NCBI RefSeq assembly: GCF_020329485.1
Contig: NZ_JAGKJI010000029.1
Coordinates: 25,024-89,023, forward strand
Source of the DNA: Bradyrhizobium cenepequi
GTDB lineage: Bacteria > Pseudomonadota > Alphaproteobacteria > Rhizobiales > Xanthobacteraceae
Direction: 5' to 3'
DNA: 64,000 nt
Shown here: positions 40,707 to 49,005 of the stretch, in pieces
Numbering within the stretch: the first letter of the stretch is position 1
How the letters are laid out: the number at the start of each line of letters is the position of its first letter
The notes under the pieces: model-generated
Told to the model about the DNA's origin: nothing
Seen by the model: the letters and a program-made list of their open reading frames with translations, nothing else
The model's database searches: none
Translations under genes and position numbers: made by a program

Positions 40707-42307
40707 ACCAGATCACGCCTCCACCGAAGCTCGACATCATTCCCGCCAGCGCGCCGTTCTCCGACGCGCAGCGCTCCTGGCTCAACGGCTTCTTTGCGGG
40801 ACTCCTGTCGCCTGACGCTGCGACGCCGCTGTCGGCGGAGCAGGGAGCGGCCGTTATGCAAGGCCCTGCCGGCGATGGCGATGATGGCGAAGCGCCTTGG
40901 CATGACCAGATGATGCCGATCGCGGAGCGCATGAAACTCGCCGAGGGGCGGCCGCTGCGGCGGCGCATGATGGCGGCGATGGCGCAGCAGGATTGCGGGC
41001 AGTGCGGCTACAACTGCCATGACTATTCGGAAGCGATCGCCAACAAGAGCGAAGCGCGGATCAACCTCTGCGCCCCCGGCGGCAAGGAAACCGCGCGGAT
41101 GCTGAAGTCGCTCTATGAGGAACTCGACAAGGCGCCATCAGCGCCACCGGCGGCTGCGGCGCCCGCGCCTGCGGCCACAATGCCCGCCGCCGAACCCGGG
41201 CGCTCGCGCGACAATCCAGTGCCCGCAAAGTTTGTCTCGCGGCGACTGCTCAACAAATCCGGCTCCGAGAAGGAGACCTGGCATATCGAGTTCGATCTCT
41301 CCGGCTGCGGGCTCGATTATGTCGTGGGCGATTCATTCGGCATCTTTGCGAAGAACGACCTCGGCCTGGTCGACCAGATCATCGCGCTGCTCGGCGCGTC
41401 GCACATGACCGAAGTTCGCGGCAAGACCCTGCGCGACGTCCTGCTCAATGATGTCTTGCTGTGCCCGGCGCCGGACTCCCTGTTCGAGCTGATCACCTAT
41501 CTGACCGGCGGTGCGCAGCGCGAGAAGGCGCGGGCGCTGGCGCAAGGCGAGGATCCCGACGGCGATGCCGCGACGCTCGACGTGATGGCGGTACTGCAGA
41601 AATTCCCGAAGGTGCGGCCGCATCCGGAAGCCTTCGTCGAGGCGCTGGAGCCGCTGCAGCCGCGGCTGTATTCGATCTCCTCGTCACACAACGCGACACC
41701 CGGGAAATTGTCGCTAACGGTCGACTGCGTGCGCTACGTCATCAACAAGCGCCAGCGGCTTGGGCTGGCCTCAACCTTCCTGGCTGAGCGCGTCAATCCG
41801 GGCGACGAGCTGAAGGTCTATGTGCAGAAGGCGCACGGATTCGCGCTGCCGCAGGATGCCAAGACGCCGATCATCATGATCGGACCGGGCACCGGGATCG
41901 CACCGTTCCGCGCCTTCCTGCTCGATCGCCGCGCTACCGGCGCGCCTGGCAAGAACTGGCTGTTCTTCGGCCATCAGCGTAGCGACTGCGATTTCTTCTA
42001 TGCCGACGAGCTCAATGCGATGAAGACGGCAGGCCTGCTCACGCGACTGTCGCTTGCCTGGTCGCGCGACGGCGAGAAGAAGTTCTATGTGCAGGACCGC
42101 ATGCGCGAGGTCGGCCGCGAGCTCTGGACCTGGCTTGCGGAAGGCGCGCACGTCTATGTCTGCGGCGACGCCAAGCGCATGGCCAAGGATGTCGAACGCG
42201 CGCTGGTTGACATTGTCGCCCAGTTCGGCGCCCGCTCGGTGGATGAGGCGATCGCCTTCGTCGCCGACCTCAAGAAGAAGAGCAGGTTCCAGCTCGACGT
42301 CTACTGA
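40703..42307 (+). CDS. CysJ-like NADPH flavoprotein with N-terminal Cys cluster, likely NirA reductase partner
   Basis: A 534-residue protein annotated in relatives as sulfite reductase subunit alpha. It lacks the FMN flavodoxin domain of CysJ. The N-terminal part instead has a Cys cluster, Cys98, Cys101, Cys105 (DCGQCGYNC) and Cys123 (INLCAPGG), likely a 4Fe-4S site. After an Ala/Pro linker comes an FNR-type module: FAD binding RLYSISSS, then IGPGTGIAPFRAFLLDRR and YVCGDAKRMAKDVERAL for NADPH. The ATG overlaps the nirA stop, so I infer that it passes NADPH electrons to NirA. The domain order is seen in the sequence; the partnership is inferred. Confidence 0.85.
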   Translation: MNQITPPPKLDIIPASAPFSDAQRSWLNGFFAGLLSPDAATPLSAEQGAAVMQGPAGDGDDGEAPWHDQMMPIAERMKLAEGRPLRRRMMAAMAQQDCGQCGYNCHDYSEAIANKSEARINLCAPGGKETARMLKSLYEELDKAPSAPPAAAAPAPAATMPAAEPGRSRDNPVPAKFVSRRLLNKSGSEKETWHIEFDLSGCGLDYVVGDSFGIFAKNDLGLVDQIIALLGASHMTEVRGKTLRDVLLNDVLLCPAPDSLFELITYLTGGAQREKARALAQGEDPDGDAATLDVMAVLQKFPKVRPHPEAFVEALEPLQPRLYSISSSHNATPGKLSLTVDCVRYVINKRQRLGLASTFLAERVNPGDELKVYVQKAHGFALPQDAKTPIIMIGPGTGIAPFRAFLLDRRATGAPGKNWLFFGHQRSDCDFFYADELNAMKTAGLLTRLSLAWSRDGEKKFYVQDRMREVGRELWTWLAEGAHVYVCGDAKRMAKDVERALVDIVAQFGARSVDEAIAFVADLKKKSRFQLDVY

Positions 42308-42482
42308 GCGGCAAATCCGGCCCAAATTCGAGCGAATAATATTCTTCTCCGATCGCGAGGCGGAGAAGTTTTCCCTTCAAGGGAACTGGCTGGAAGCGCC
42401 CACATCGCTATTTTTCCGATCGTCTTGCGTTCGACCACGAACGCCATTCCATATGCTGCGGATGTTGCATTGGAGATCGACG

Positions 42483-42635
42483 ATGCGCGAACTATCGGCG
42501 GAAACCCGCCTGCATCTTTATACGCGCAGCACGTCACGGAAATCGGGGACGGGTTTCCACATCATTGCGCTCTACAGCGCATTCGCCGTCATCGCGGCGA
42601 TCGTGTTCGGCACGCTGTCCGTCCATCCGTTTTGA
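42483..42635 (+). CDS. 50-residue single-span membrane protein
   Basis: This short ORF starts with ATG after GGAG at a good spacing. It has a basic, polar N-terminus (MRELSAETRLHLYTRSTSRK) and one C-terminal hydrophobic segment (FHIIALYSAFAVIAAIVFG). It lies between the nirA operon and the convergent pxpA gene, 22 bases from pxpA's stop codon. The positive-inside rule suggests that the N-terminus is cytoplasmic. The function is unknown. Confidence 0.6.
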   Translation: MRELSAETRLHLYTRSTSRKSGTGFHIIALYSAFAVIAAIVFGTLSVHPF

Positions 42636-42656
42636 TGCGCGGAAATTGTGGGCGGA

Positions 42657-43430
42657 TTACTGCGCTGTCTTGAACGGCGCGACCGTGATCCCGGCATTCT
42701 TCAACGCCTGCCGCACGCCACGCGCGATTTCGACAGCCCCGGGCGTGTCGCCGTGGATGCAGACCGTATCGGTGCGCATCTTGATCACCTTGCCGGTGAC
42801 CGAAACCACCGCGCCGTCCTGCACCATCCGCACCACGCGATCGGCGATCGCCTTGGGATCGTGCAGCACCGCCCCCGGCTTCTTGCGCGAGACCAGATTG
42901 CCGTCGTCCTCATAGGCGCGGTCGGCGAACACTTCATGCGCTAGGCGGAGATTGGCTTCCTCGCCGGCGCGCACCAGCTTCGAGTTGGCGAGCACGACGA
43001 AGATCAGGTTCGGATCGACCGCCTTGATCGCGCTCGCGATCGCTTTCGCCGTCATGTCGTCTTCGCAGGCGACATTGGAGAGCGCGCCATGCGCCTTCAC
43101 GTGGGTGACCTTGTGGCCGGCCGCGGTCGCGATCGCCTGCAGCGCGCCGATCTGGTAGGCGACGAGGTTTTCGATCTCGGATGATTTCAGGCCGGGAACC
43201 GGCCGGCGGCCAAAGCCATGCAGATCGCGATAGCCCGGATGGGCGCCGATGCTCACGCGGCGCGCCTTTGCCAGATCCACGGTGCGGCGCATGATGTCGG
43301 CGTCGCCGGCATGGAAACCGCAGGCGATGTTGACGGAGGTCGCCAGCTCGATCATCGCGGCATCGTTGCCCATCTCCCACGGGCCGAAGCTTTCGCCGAG
43401 ATCGCAGTTGAGGTCGATCGTTGTTGTCAT
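42657..43430 (-). CDS. pxpA: 5-oxoprolinase subunit A (LamB/YcsF family)
   Basis: PxpA, with PxpB and PxpC, hydrolyses 5-oxoproline (pyroglutamate) to glutamate using ATP. The 257-residue protein opens with the diagnostic DLNCDLGESFGPWEMGNDAA, followed by SVNIACGFHAGDADIMRRTV and HPGYRDLHGFGRR. The conserved His and Asp residues in CGFHAGD are expected in the active site. It is the last gene of the pxpB-pxpC-pxpA run on this strand, separated by 33 bases from pxpC. Confidence 0.93.
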   Translation of the reverse strand: MTTTIDLNCDLGESFGPWEMGNDAAMIELATSVNIACGFHAGDADIMRRTVDLAKARRVSIGAHPGYRDLHGFGRRPVPGLKSSEIENLVAYQIGALQAIATAAGHKVTHVKAHGALSNVACEDDMTAKAIASAIKAVDPNLIFVVLANSKLVRAGEEANLRLAHEVFADRAYEDDGNLVSRKKPGAVLHDPKAIADRVVRMVQDGAVVSVTGKVIKMRTDTVCIHGDTPGAVEIARGVRQALKNAGITVAPFKTAQ

Positions 43431-43463
43431 GGTGCTGTCCCGCTTTGCGTGGGTGGTTCTTGG

Positions 43464-44507
43464 CTAACTAGTCGCTGATTCCGCGACCTGCCATGTGGCG
43501 GCGTCAACGGCATTGACGGCGTGCCCCGCAACATTGGCCGCGCTCAGCGCTTCAAGGTTGAGATCAAGGCTTTCGAGCGGCCGCAGCCGGTCGGGCAGGG
43601 TGTGCAACAGTTCGGCAAATTTTCGAGCCTCGGCTTGCGCTTCGGCCATGGTGACCGCCTTGAAGCGGAACGCGCGGCCCGCAGAAATCTGGGCAAAGCG
43701 GCCAAAATCGGCGGTGATTACCGTCGCGATCTTGGGATAGCCGCCGCTGGTGCCGCGGTCCGGCATCAGCACGATCGGCTGGCCGTTGCCGGGCACCTGG
43801 ATGCTGCCGTTCACGGTGCCATCGGAGACGATGTTGTGACCGTGCAGATGCTTGATCACCGGACCCTCGAGCCGGTAGCCCATGCGGTCGCTGGTCGCGG
43901 AAACCTTCCACTCGCTGTCCAGGAACAGTTTTTTGCTGTCCTCGGAGAATTCGTCGTCCTGCGGACCGAACAGGATGCGGATCGGCGCGTCCGGTTGTTC
44001 GGGCAATTCGATCCGCCGCTCGGCCGCGCCGCTGGCGGATTGTACCTGCAGTTCATCGCCGCTCTGGAGTGGGCGTGGATAGGGGCTGCCGAGGCCCGCG
44101 CGTGCGTTCACGGCGAGACTGCCGAACATCGGCTCCCCTGCAATCCCGCCCTCGATCGCGAGGTAGCTGAACGCGCCGCCCTTGGCGAAGCCGAGCGTCA
44201 GCGTCTCGCCATCGGCCAGGGTTGCGGAGCTATCAAACGCCACGGGTCGTCCGGCGATGTCAGCGCTGCGCGAGGCGCCTGAGAGCGCAATACGTACCGC
44301 GCCGCAGTGCGCGGTGAAGGCCGCGCCAAACGGACCGATCTCCACGGCAGCGGCGAACGGCTCATTGCCGACCAGCGTATTCGCGATCGCCAGCGAGAGG
44401 CGATCCATTGCCCCGCTCGGCGTCAGACCATAGCGTTGCGAGCCCGGACGGCCGCCGTCCTGCACGGAACTCGCCGGACCGATCGAGGAGACGATGAGCT
44501 TGCTCAT
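43464..44507 (-). CDS. pxpC: 5-oxoprolinase subunit C (KipA/biotin-dependent carboxyltransferase-like)
   Basis: A 347-residue subunit of the prokaryotic 5-oxoprolinase, homologous to part of urea carboxylase. Its N-terminus GPASSVQDGGRPGSQRYGLT and PSGAMDRLSLAIANTLVGN are the family signature. VLMPDRGTSGGYPKIATVI lies near residue 245. Its ATG overlaps the pxpB stop codon by four bases, consistent with a stoichiometric PxpBC complex. Confidence 0.92.
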   Translation of the reverse strand: MSKLIVSSIGPASSVQDGGRPGSQRYGLTPSGAMDRLSLAIANTLVGNEPFAAAVEIGPFGAAFTAHCGAVRIALSGASRSADIAGRPVAFDSSATLADGETLTLGFAKGGAFSYLAIEGGIAGEPMFGSLAVNARAGLGSPYPRPLQSGDELQVQSASGAAERRIELPEQPDAPIRILFGPQDDEFSEDSKKLFLDSEWKVSATSDRMGYRLEGPVIKHLHGHNIVSDGTVNGSIQVPGNGQPIVLMPDRGTSGGYPKIATVITADFGRFAQISAGRAFRFKAVTMAEAQAEARKFAELLHTLPDRLRPLESLDLNLEALSAANVAGHAVNAVDAATWQVAESATS

Positions 44508-45250
44508 GCGGCGACCAGTTCGGCGACGAACTCGCCGGCTTCGGCGGCGCGGTCCTGCTCGGCGAAGGTCTTGGCGTCAACCGGCGTGAAGCTGACGGTG
44601 TCGCCCGGCTCGAGCAGGAAGATCGGATCGCGGTGAAGCTGGTAAGTGCGAACCGGGGTGCGGCCGAGCAGGTGCCAGCCGCTGGGTCCGGCGATGCACT
44701 GGATCCCGGTCTGTACGCCGCCGATCGAAATCGTGCCGGCAGGCGTCAGCACACGTGGACTCTGGCGGCGCGGCAAGTGCAGGAACTTGTCCAGGCCGCT
44801 GAGATAGGACCAGCCGGGGGTGAAACCAATCATGGCGACGCGGTAATCGCCGGCGACATGGCGTCTTACGATTTCGTCGGGCGTCGCGTTGAGGGTCTTG
44901 GCGACGTCCTCGAGGTCGATGCCATGTTCGCCCCCGTACGCCACGGGGATGCGCCAGCGCCGCGTTCTTGCGGCGGCCGGATCGGGGCGCTGCGCCAGTC
45001 CGAGTAATTGTTCCCCCAACGCTTCGAAGCCGATATGGACAGGGTCATAGTGCACGAGCAGCGAACGATAGGTCGGAACGGTTTCGGTCACGCCGGCGAC
45101 CGGCACCGCGGCAAGGTTGCGATCGAGCGCCAGCACCCGCCGGTTGGCGGCGTCATCGATGTCACGGCTGAATTCCACCGTGATAGCGCTGTCGCCACTC
45201 GGCAATAGGCGTGGGGGGGCTTGGCTCGCGGCCATGGCGTCATTGCTCAT
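44504..45250 (-). CDS. pxpB: 5-oxoprolinase subunit B (KipI family)
   Basis: A 248-residue protein of the allophanate hydrolase subunit 1 family. It contains LLPSGDSAITVEFSRDID, the family block IGFTPGWSYLSGLD and RQSPRVLTPAGTISIGGVQT, and WHLLGRTPVRTYQLHR. It is the first gene of pxpBCA. The ATG at 45250 is used; an in-frame ATG five codons later is possible. The divergent RraA-like gene begins about 195 bases away, so the operon promoter lies between them. Confidence 0.92.
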   Translation of the reverse strand: MSNDAMAASQAPPRLLPSGDSAITVEFSRDIDDAANRRVLALDRNLAAVPVAGVTETVPTYRSLLVHYDPVHIGFEALGEQLLGLAQRPDPAAARTRRWRIPVAYGGEHGIDLEDVAKTLNATPDEIVRRHVAGDYRVAMIGFTPGWSYLSGLDKFLHLPRRQSPRVLTPAGTISIGGVQTGIQCIAGPSGWHLLGRTPVRTYQLHRDPIFLLEPGDTVSFTPVDAKTFAEQDRAAEAGEFVAELVAA

Positions 45251-45444
45251 CGCGCATCAAGCTAGCGTGTTTCAGAGCGAAGTGGAATTCGGCCTGTGAA
45301 AAATCACCAAACAACTTCAATAAATTAAACCACGGGCTGGCGATAAGATAGCGTAATCGGTCTTGTATTCTCGCCCTTGACGCGAGTGCTGCGGCTCGCA
45401 AGATGCGCGCGCCAAATCATTCCCACCGGAGCCGATCTTTCAAG

Positions 45445-46143
45445 ATGTCCCTGACTGCAGAAGCCATCGCGACGCTGTCGCACGTGTCCACCGCCACCAT
45501 CACCACGGTCCTGCTCAAGAAGGGGCTGCGTAACGTCTGGATGCGCGGCACCAAGCCGCTCAGGCCGGGCCAGAAACGGCTGGTCGGACCCGCCTTCACG
45601 CTGCGCTTCGTGCCGGCGCGCGAGGATCTGGCGACGCCGGAATCCTGGTCGTCTCCGATCTCGACCCGCACCGCGATCGAGGCGATGCCGGAAGGCTGTA
45701 TTGCCGTGGTCGATGCCATGGGCGTCAGCGACGCAGGAATCTTCGGCGACATCCTCTGCGCGCGGATGATGAAGCGTGGCGTGAGCGCGCTGATCACCGA
45801 TGGCGTGGTGCGCGACGTCGAGGGCGTGCTCGGCACGGGACTGCCGGTGTGGTGCAACGGCTTTGCCGCGCCGCCATCCGTCGCCGGATTGACTTTCGTC
45901 GGCTGGGGCGAGCCGATCGGCTGCGGCGGGGTGGCGGTGTTCCCGAACGACGTCGTGGTCGCCGATCAGGACGGCGCGGTGCTGATCCCGCAGGCCTTCC
46001 TCGACCAAGTGCTGGCCGAAGGGCCGGAGCAGGAACGGATGGAGGCCTGGATCGTCAATGAGGTGAACAATGGCGCGCAACTGCCGGGCCTCTATCCGAT
46101 GAATGCCGAGACCAAGGCGCGCTACGCCGCGAGCAAGAAATAA
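45445..46143 (+). CDS. RraA-like / HMG aldolase family protein
   Basis: A 232-residue protein of the RraA/4-hydroxy-4-methyl-2-oxoglutarate aldolase superfamily. It contains GIFGDILCARMMKRGVSALITDG with VVRDVEG, the glycine-rich substrate loop plus catalytic-type D-G-x-x-RD motif, and GVAVFPNDVVVADQDGAVLIP. Such proteins are often called ribonuclease activity regulator, but metabolic aldolase or decarboxylase activity is more likely here. The ATG at 45445 is preferred because the conserved N-terminus starts there. A cupin gene follows 23 bases later. Confidence 0.8.
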   Translation: MSLTAEAIATLSHVSTATITTVLLKKGLRNVWMRGTKPLRPGQKRLVGPAFTLRFVPAREDLATPESWSSPISTRTAIEAMPEGCIAVVDAMGVSDAGIFGDILCARMMKRGVSALITDGVVRDVEGVLGTGLPVWCNGFAAPPSVAGLTFVGWGEPIGCGGVAVFPNDVVVADQDGAVLIPQAFLDQVLAEGPEQERMEAWIVNEVNNGAQLPGLYPMNAETKARYAASKK

Positions 46144-46166
46144 CTTCAAAAGAGCGAGGTAAGCCT

Positions 46167-46571
46167 ATGGAAATCCATATCGCTGGCATGCGGCCGACCC
46201 GTCGCGGGCCGGCCGAATATTTCACCGGCACGGTGCTGCAGGATCCCGTCATCATGGCGCCAGGGCCGGCGCGGCTGAACTCTTCGCGCGTCTCCTTCGA
46301 GCCGGGCGCGCGCACCGCCTGGCACACCCATCCGCTCGGCCAGACGCTCTACGTGATCTCGGGCATCGGCCGGGTCCAGGCCGAGGGCGGTCCTGTCAGG
46401 GAGATCAGGCCCGGCGACGTGGTCTGGATTCCGCCGAATGAAAGGCATTGGCATGGCGCTTCGCCAACCAACGCTATGACACACATCGCAATGCAAGAAG
46501 CGCTCGACGGCGTCTATTCGAACTGGATGGAGCATGTCACCGACGAGCAGTATAACGCGAAGGTCGGCTAG
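46167..46571 (+). CDS. Cupin domain protein
   Basis: A 134-residue single-domain cupin. Motif 1 is SFEPGARTAWHTHPLGQTLY, with His residues and Gln placed to bind a metal. Motif 2 is REIRPGDVVWIPPNERHWHG. It resembles the (R)-mandelonitrile lyase-type / carboxymuconolactone-associated small cupins, which often accompany catabolic genes. GAGGTAAG precedes the ATG. Together with the RraA-like gene it forms a two-gene unit; the substrate is unknown. Confidence 0.82.
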   Translation: MEIHIAGMRPTRRGPAEYFTGTVLQDPVIMAPGPARLNSSRVSFEPGARTAWHTHPLGQTLYVISGIGRVQAEGGPVREIRPGDVVWIPPNERHWHGASPTNAMTHIAMQEALDGVYSNWMEHVTDEQYNAKVG

Positions 46572-46589
46572 TTCTCCAACTGGATAATC

Positions 46590-46616
46590 GCGCAGCGCTC
46601 CTTCAATGCGCTGCGC
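46590..46616. terminator. Hairpin between convergent genes
   Basis: GCGCAGCGC (46590-46598) and GCGCTGCGC (46608-46616) form a perfect 9-bp stem with a nine-base loop. It lies between the cupin gene and the convergent DUF2147 gene. No T-run follows on either strand, so it is a weak terminator candidate. Confidence 0.4.
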
Positions 46617-46643
46617 TCCGTCCACGCCACCAGGCGGCGAAGC

Positions 46644-47429
46644 TCAGTTCACCCGCGTCCAGGTCTGGCCGCCGCAGAACATGCCGCCGAAGGCGCAGCC
46701 CTGCACGCGCAGCGTGTCGGAGCCCTTCAGCGCGATCGTGGAGTCATAGGTACTGCCGGTGTTCGGATCGAGGATGCGGCCGCTCCATTTGTCCTTGCCG
46801 GGCTTCATGTTGATCAGGACCTGCTCGCCGTTCTGGTTCGACGTCTTGTCGACGGCATAGCCGCAGAGATTGGTGCCGCACTGCTCAATGCGGACTTGAC
46901 CTTCCTTCTCCTCTGTAAGCCACATCCCGATTGGGGAATTGGCCTGCGCTGCCGCCGCGGGCGTCACAGGCTTCGCGACTGGCGCCGGAGCGGCTGTCGC
47001 GACTGTCGGGGCTGGCGCTTGAGGTGGAGGCGAAGGAGGCGAGGCGGGCACCGCGGTCTGCTGGCTCTGCGGCGCTGGCGGGCTGGGCGGTGAGGTCTGA
47101 GGCATACCCGCGCCATTACTCGGCGCGACGGCGGCCGTTGTGGCTTCGGTGGAGGTCGCTGCCGCAGGCGGCGCAGCAGGACCGGGCGCCGGAGCTGGCG
47201 CGGATTGTGAATCGGTCTTGGCTTCCTGGTTCGACTTCTGCTTGCGAGTGCCTTCCTCGCTCTTGGCGCGCTTGGACTTGTGGCCGGTATTATCGTAGAC
47301 GCCGGGGATCGAGACGGTGCCGCGATCGGGGTCGATGCGGATGGTGCGGCCGCCATATTCGAAGGTGTACTGGGCGTGCGCTGCAGTGCTCGCAAGCAAA
47401 AGCGCAGCGATAGCCAGAAGCTTCTTCAT
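46644..47429 (-). CDS. DUF2147 domain exported protein
   Basis: A 261-residue protein with a signal peptide (MKKLLAIAALLLASTAAHA) and a short N-terminal domain (FEYGGRTIRIDPDRGTVSIP). A long Pro/Ala/Thr-rich linker follows, then a C-terminal DUF2147 domain: SPIGMWLTEEKEGQVRIEQC, GTNLCGYAVDKTSNQNGEQV and GCAFGGMFCGGQTWTRV, with two pairs of Cys. DUF2147 domains are periplasmic beta-barrel-like folds of unclear role. AGGAGGTC precedes the ATG at good spacing. Confidence 0.85.
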   Translation of the reverse strand: MKKLLAIAALLLASTAAHAQYTFEYGGRTIRIDPDRGTVSIPGVYDNTGHKSKRAKSEEGTRKQKSNQEAKTDSQSAPAPAPGPAAPPAAATSTEATTAAVAPSNGAGMPQTSPPSPPAPQSQQTAVPASPPSPPPQAPAPTVATAAPAPVAKPVTPAAAAQANSPIGMWLTEEKEGQVRIEQCGTNLCGYAVDKTSNQNGEQVLINMKPGKDKWSGRILDPNTGSTYDSTIALKGSDTLRVQGCAFGGMFCGGQTWTRVN

Positions 47430-47612
47430 GATGACCTCCTGAGCAGGAATCCCCGGTCAGCGAAACTACACATCAGCAACCTGATGCAACGTGACCTGGA
47501 TCACTTTCAAAACGTAAGTCGTGTACTAGCGGCTTTGGTTCAAACGGCTGGCCGCCAGTCTAGTTAGAGCTCGTCAGGTGGTCAATTTTCCTGGCTTTTG
47601 CCGCCGGTCGGA

Positions 47613-48392
47613 TCATTCGAACCAGGCGGCATAGATGCGTTTGAACGTGCCGTCCTTCATCGCGATGTCCAGCCATTGATCCACGAAGAACTTCAGCGTG
47701 ACGTCGCGCTGCAGCCAGTAGGCCTTTTCGGCAAAGTCGAACGGCTGATCGGGATGCACAGCGCAGAGCACGCCGGGATGCTGTTTCTGCTGGTAGCGCG
47801 TCTCGGACGCATCCGTCATCATCAGGTCGGCATCGCCCTTGACGATCTCGTCAAAAATCCTGGTGTTGTCGTTGAAGACCTTGATCTTGGCGTTCTTCAT
47901 ATGCGCCCGCGCGAAGCGCTCATTGGTGCCGCCGGGATTGACGATGACGCGCGTGCCGGCATGGTCGATCTCGGCGACCGTCTGGTACTTGTTGACGTCC
48001 GTGCAGCGCGTGATCGGCGTCTTGCCTTCGCGCATGACGGGGATCGAGAAGAACCCCTTCTTCTGGCGATCGAGCGTGATCGAGACGCCACCCATCGCAA
48101 TGTCGAAGCGATCGGCTTCCAAATCGTTCGTCATCTGTGGCCAGGCTGTCTTGACATATTCCACCTTGACGCCGAGCGCCTTGCCAAGCGCTTCCGCCAT
48201 GTCGACATCGAATCCCCTGAAGGCGGAAGTCGTCTTGTCGACAAAGCTGAACGGCGCGTAATCGCCGGTCATGCCGACCCGCAGCGTGCCGCGCCGGATG
48301 ATGTTGTCGAGCCGGGACGGCGCCCCTTGCTGGGCATGGGCGGGAGCCATCATCAGCATGGCGGCCGCAAGGCCGACGAATGCCCGCAACAT
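47613..48392 (-). CDS. Periplasmic family-3 binding protein, cyclohexadienyl dehydratase-like
   Basis: A 259-residue exported protein with a signal peptide ending AHAQQ. It has the SBP family 3 core RGTLRVGMTGDYAPFSFVDK and GFDVDMAEALGKALGVKVEY. The segment NPGGTNERFARAHMKNAKIK and the W-P-Q-M-TNDLEADRFDIAMGGV arrangement recall PheC cyclohexadienyl/arogenate dehydratases more than transport proteins, so it may be an enzyme. I chose the ATG at 48392, with GGAGGA upstream, over one five codons earlier that itself contains this ribosome binding site. Confidence 0.75.
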   Translation of the reverse strand: MLRAFVGLAAAMLMMAPAHAQQGAPSRLDNIIRRGTLRVGMTGDYAPFSFVDKTTSAFRGFDVDMAEALGKALGVKVEYVKTAWPQMTNDLEADRFDIAMGGVSITLDRQKKGFFSIPVMREGKTPITRCTDVNKYQTVAEIDHAGTRVIVNPGGTNERFARAHMKNAKIKVFNDNTRIFDEIVKGDADLMMTDASETRYQQKQHPGVLCAVHPDQPFDFAEKAYWLQRDVTLKFFVDQWLDIAMKDGTFKRIYAAWFE

Positions 48393-48484
48393 CAATCTTT
48401 CCTCCATCGATTGCTTCGATGCTAATTTGTTGCAACGGCTTTAGATGAGATGTGCGCGTCGAACCAGTCAAAGGAAGTAAAATC

Positions 48485-48997
48485 GTGACAATCTCGGTTT
48501 ACGAAGCATCGGTCGGCGTATTCGTGCCGTATCTTGGCAATCTTTCCGGGCTGCTCGATCACGCCTCCGCCTACGCACGAAACATCGATCCTGCCGTGCT
48601 GCTCGGCATGCGGCTCTATCCGAACATGTACAGTTTCAGACAGCAGGTCGGGGAAGCCAACCGTCATGCGATCGCCTGCTGCGCGCTGCTCGCCGGGCAG
48701 GAGCCAATCAGATTCAGCGATATCGAACCTGATCTTGACGAACTCAAGCGCAGGATCGCGGCCGCGATCGATTTCGTCCAAAGCCTGCCGCGTGCTGCGA
48801 TCGACGAGGCCGGCGACAAGGAGGTGGTGTTCACGTTCAAGAGCGGCGCGCAGCGCAAATTCACCGGACGATCGCTGCTGCTGAGCTTCAGCGTACCGCA
48901 ATTCTTCTTTCACGTTACAACCGCCTACGACATCCTGCGGCACGCCGGCGTTGATCTCGTTAAGAAGGACTTCCTGGGGCCGCCAAGACCGGCGTAG
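48485..48997 (+). CDS. DUF1993 domain protein
   Basis: A 170-residue protein starting with GTG (AAGGAAG upstream) and reading MTISVYEASVGVFVPYLGNL. It has the four-helix, DinB-like pattern of DUF1993: LRLYPNMYSFRQQVGEANRH-type helix, a region RKFTGRSLLLSFSVPQFFFH, and HVTTAYDILRHAGVDLVKKD. These proteins probably bind metal or small ligands, but no function is established. It is divergent from the SBP3-like gene. Confidence 0.85.
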   Translation: MTISVYEASVGVFVPYLGNLSGLLDHASAYARNIDPAVLLGMRLYPNMYSFRQQVGEANRHAIACCALLAGQEPIRFSDIEPDLDELKRRIAAAIDFVQSLPRAAIDEAGDKEVVFTFKSGAQRKFTGRSLLLSFSVPQFFFHVTTAYDILRHAGVDLVKKDFLGPPRPA

Positions 48998-49005
48998 CTG
49001 CGAAG

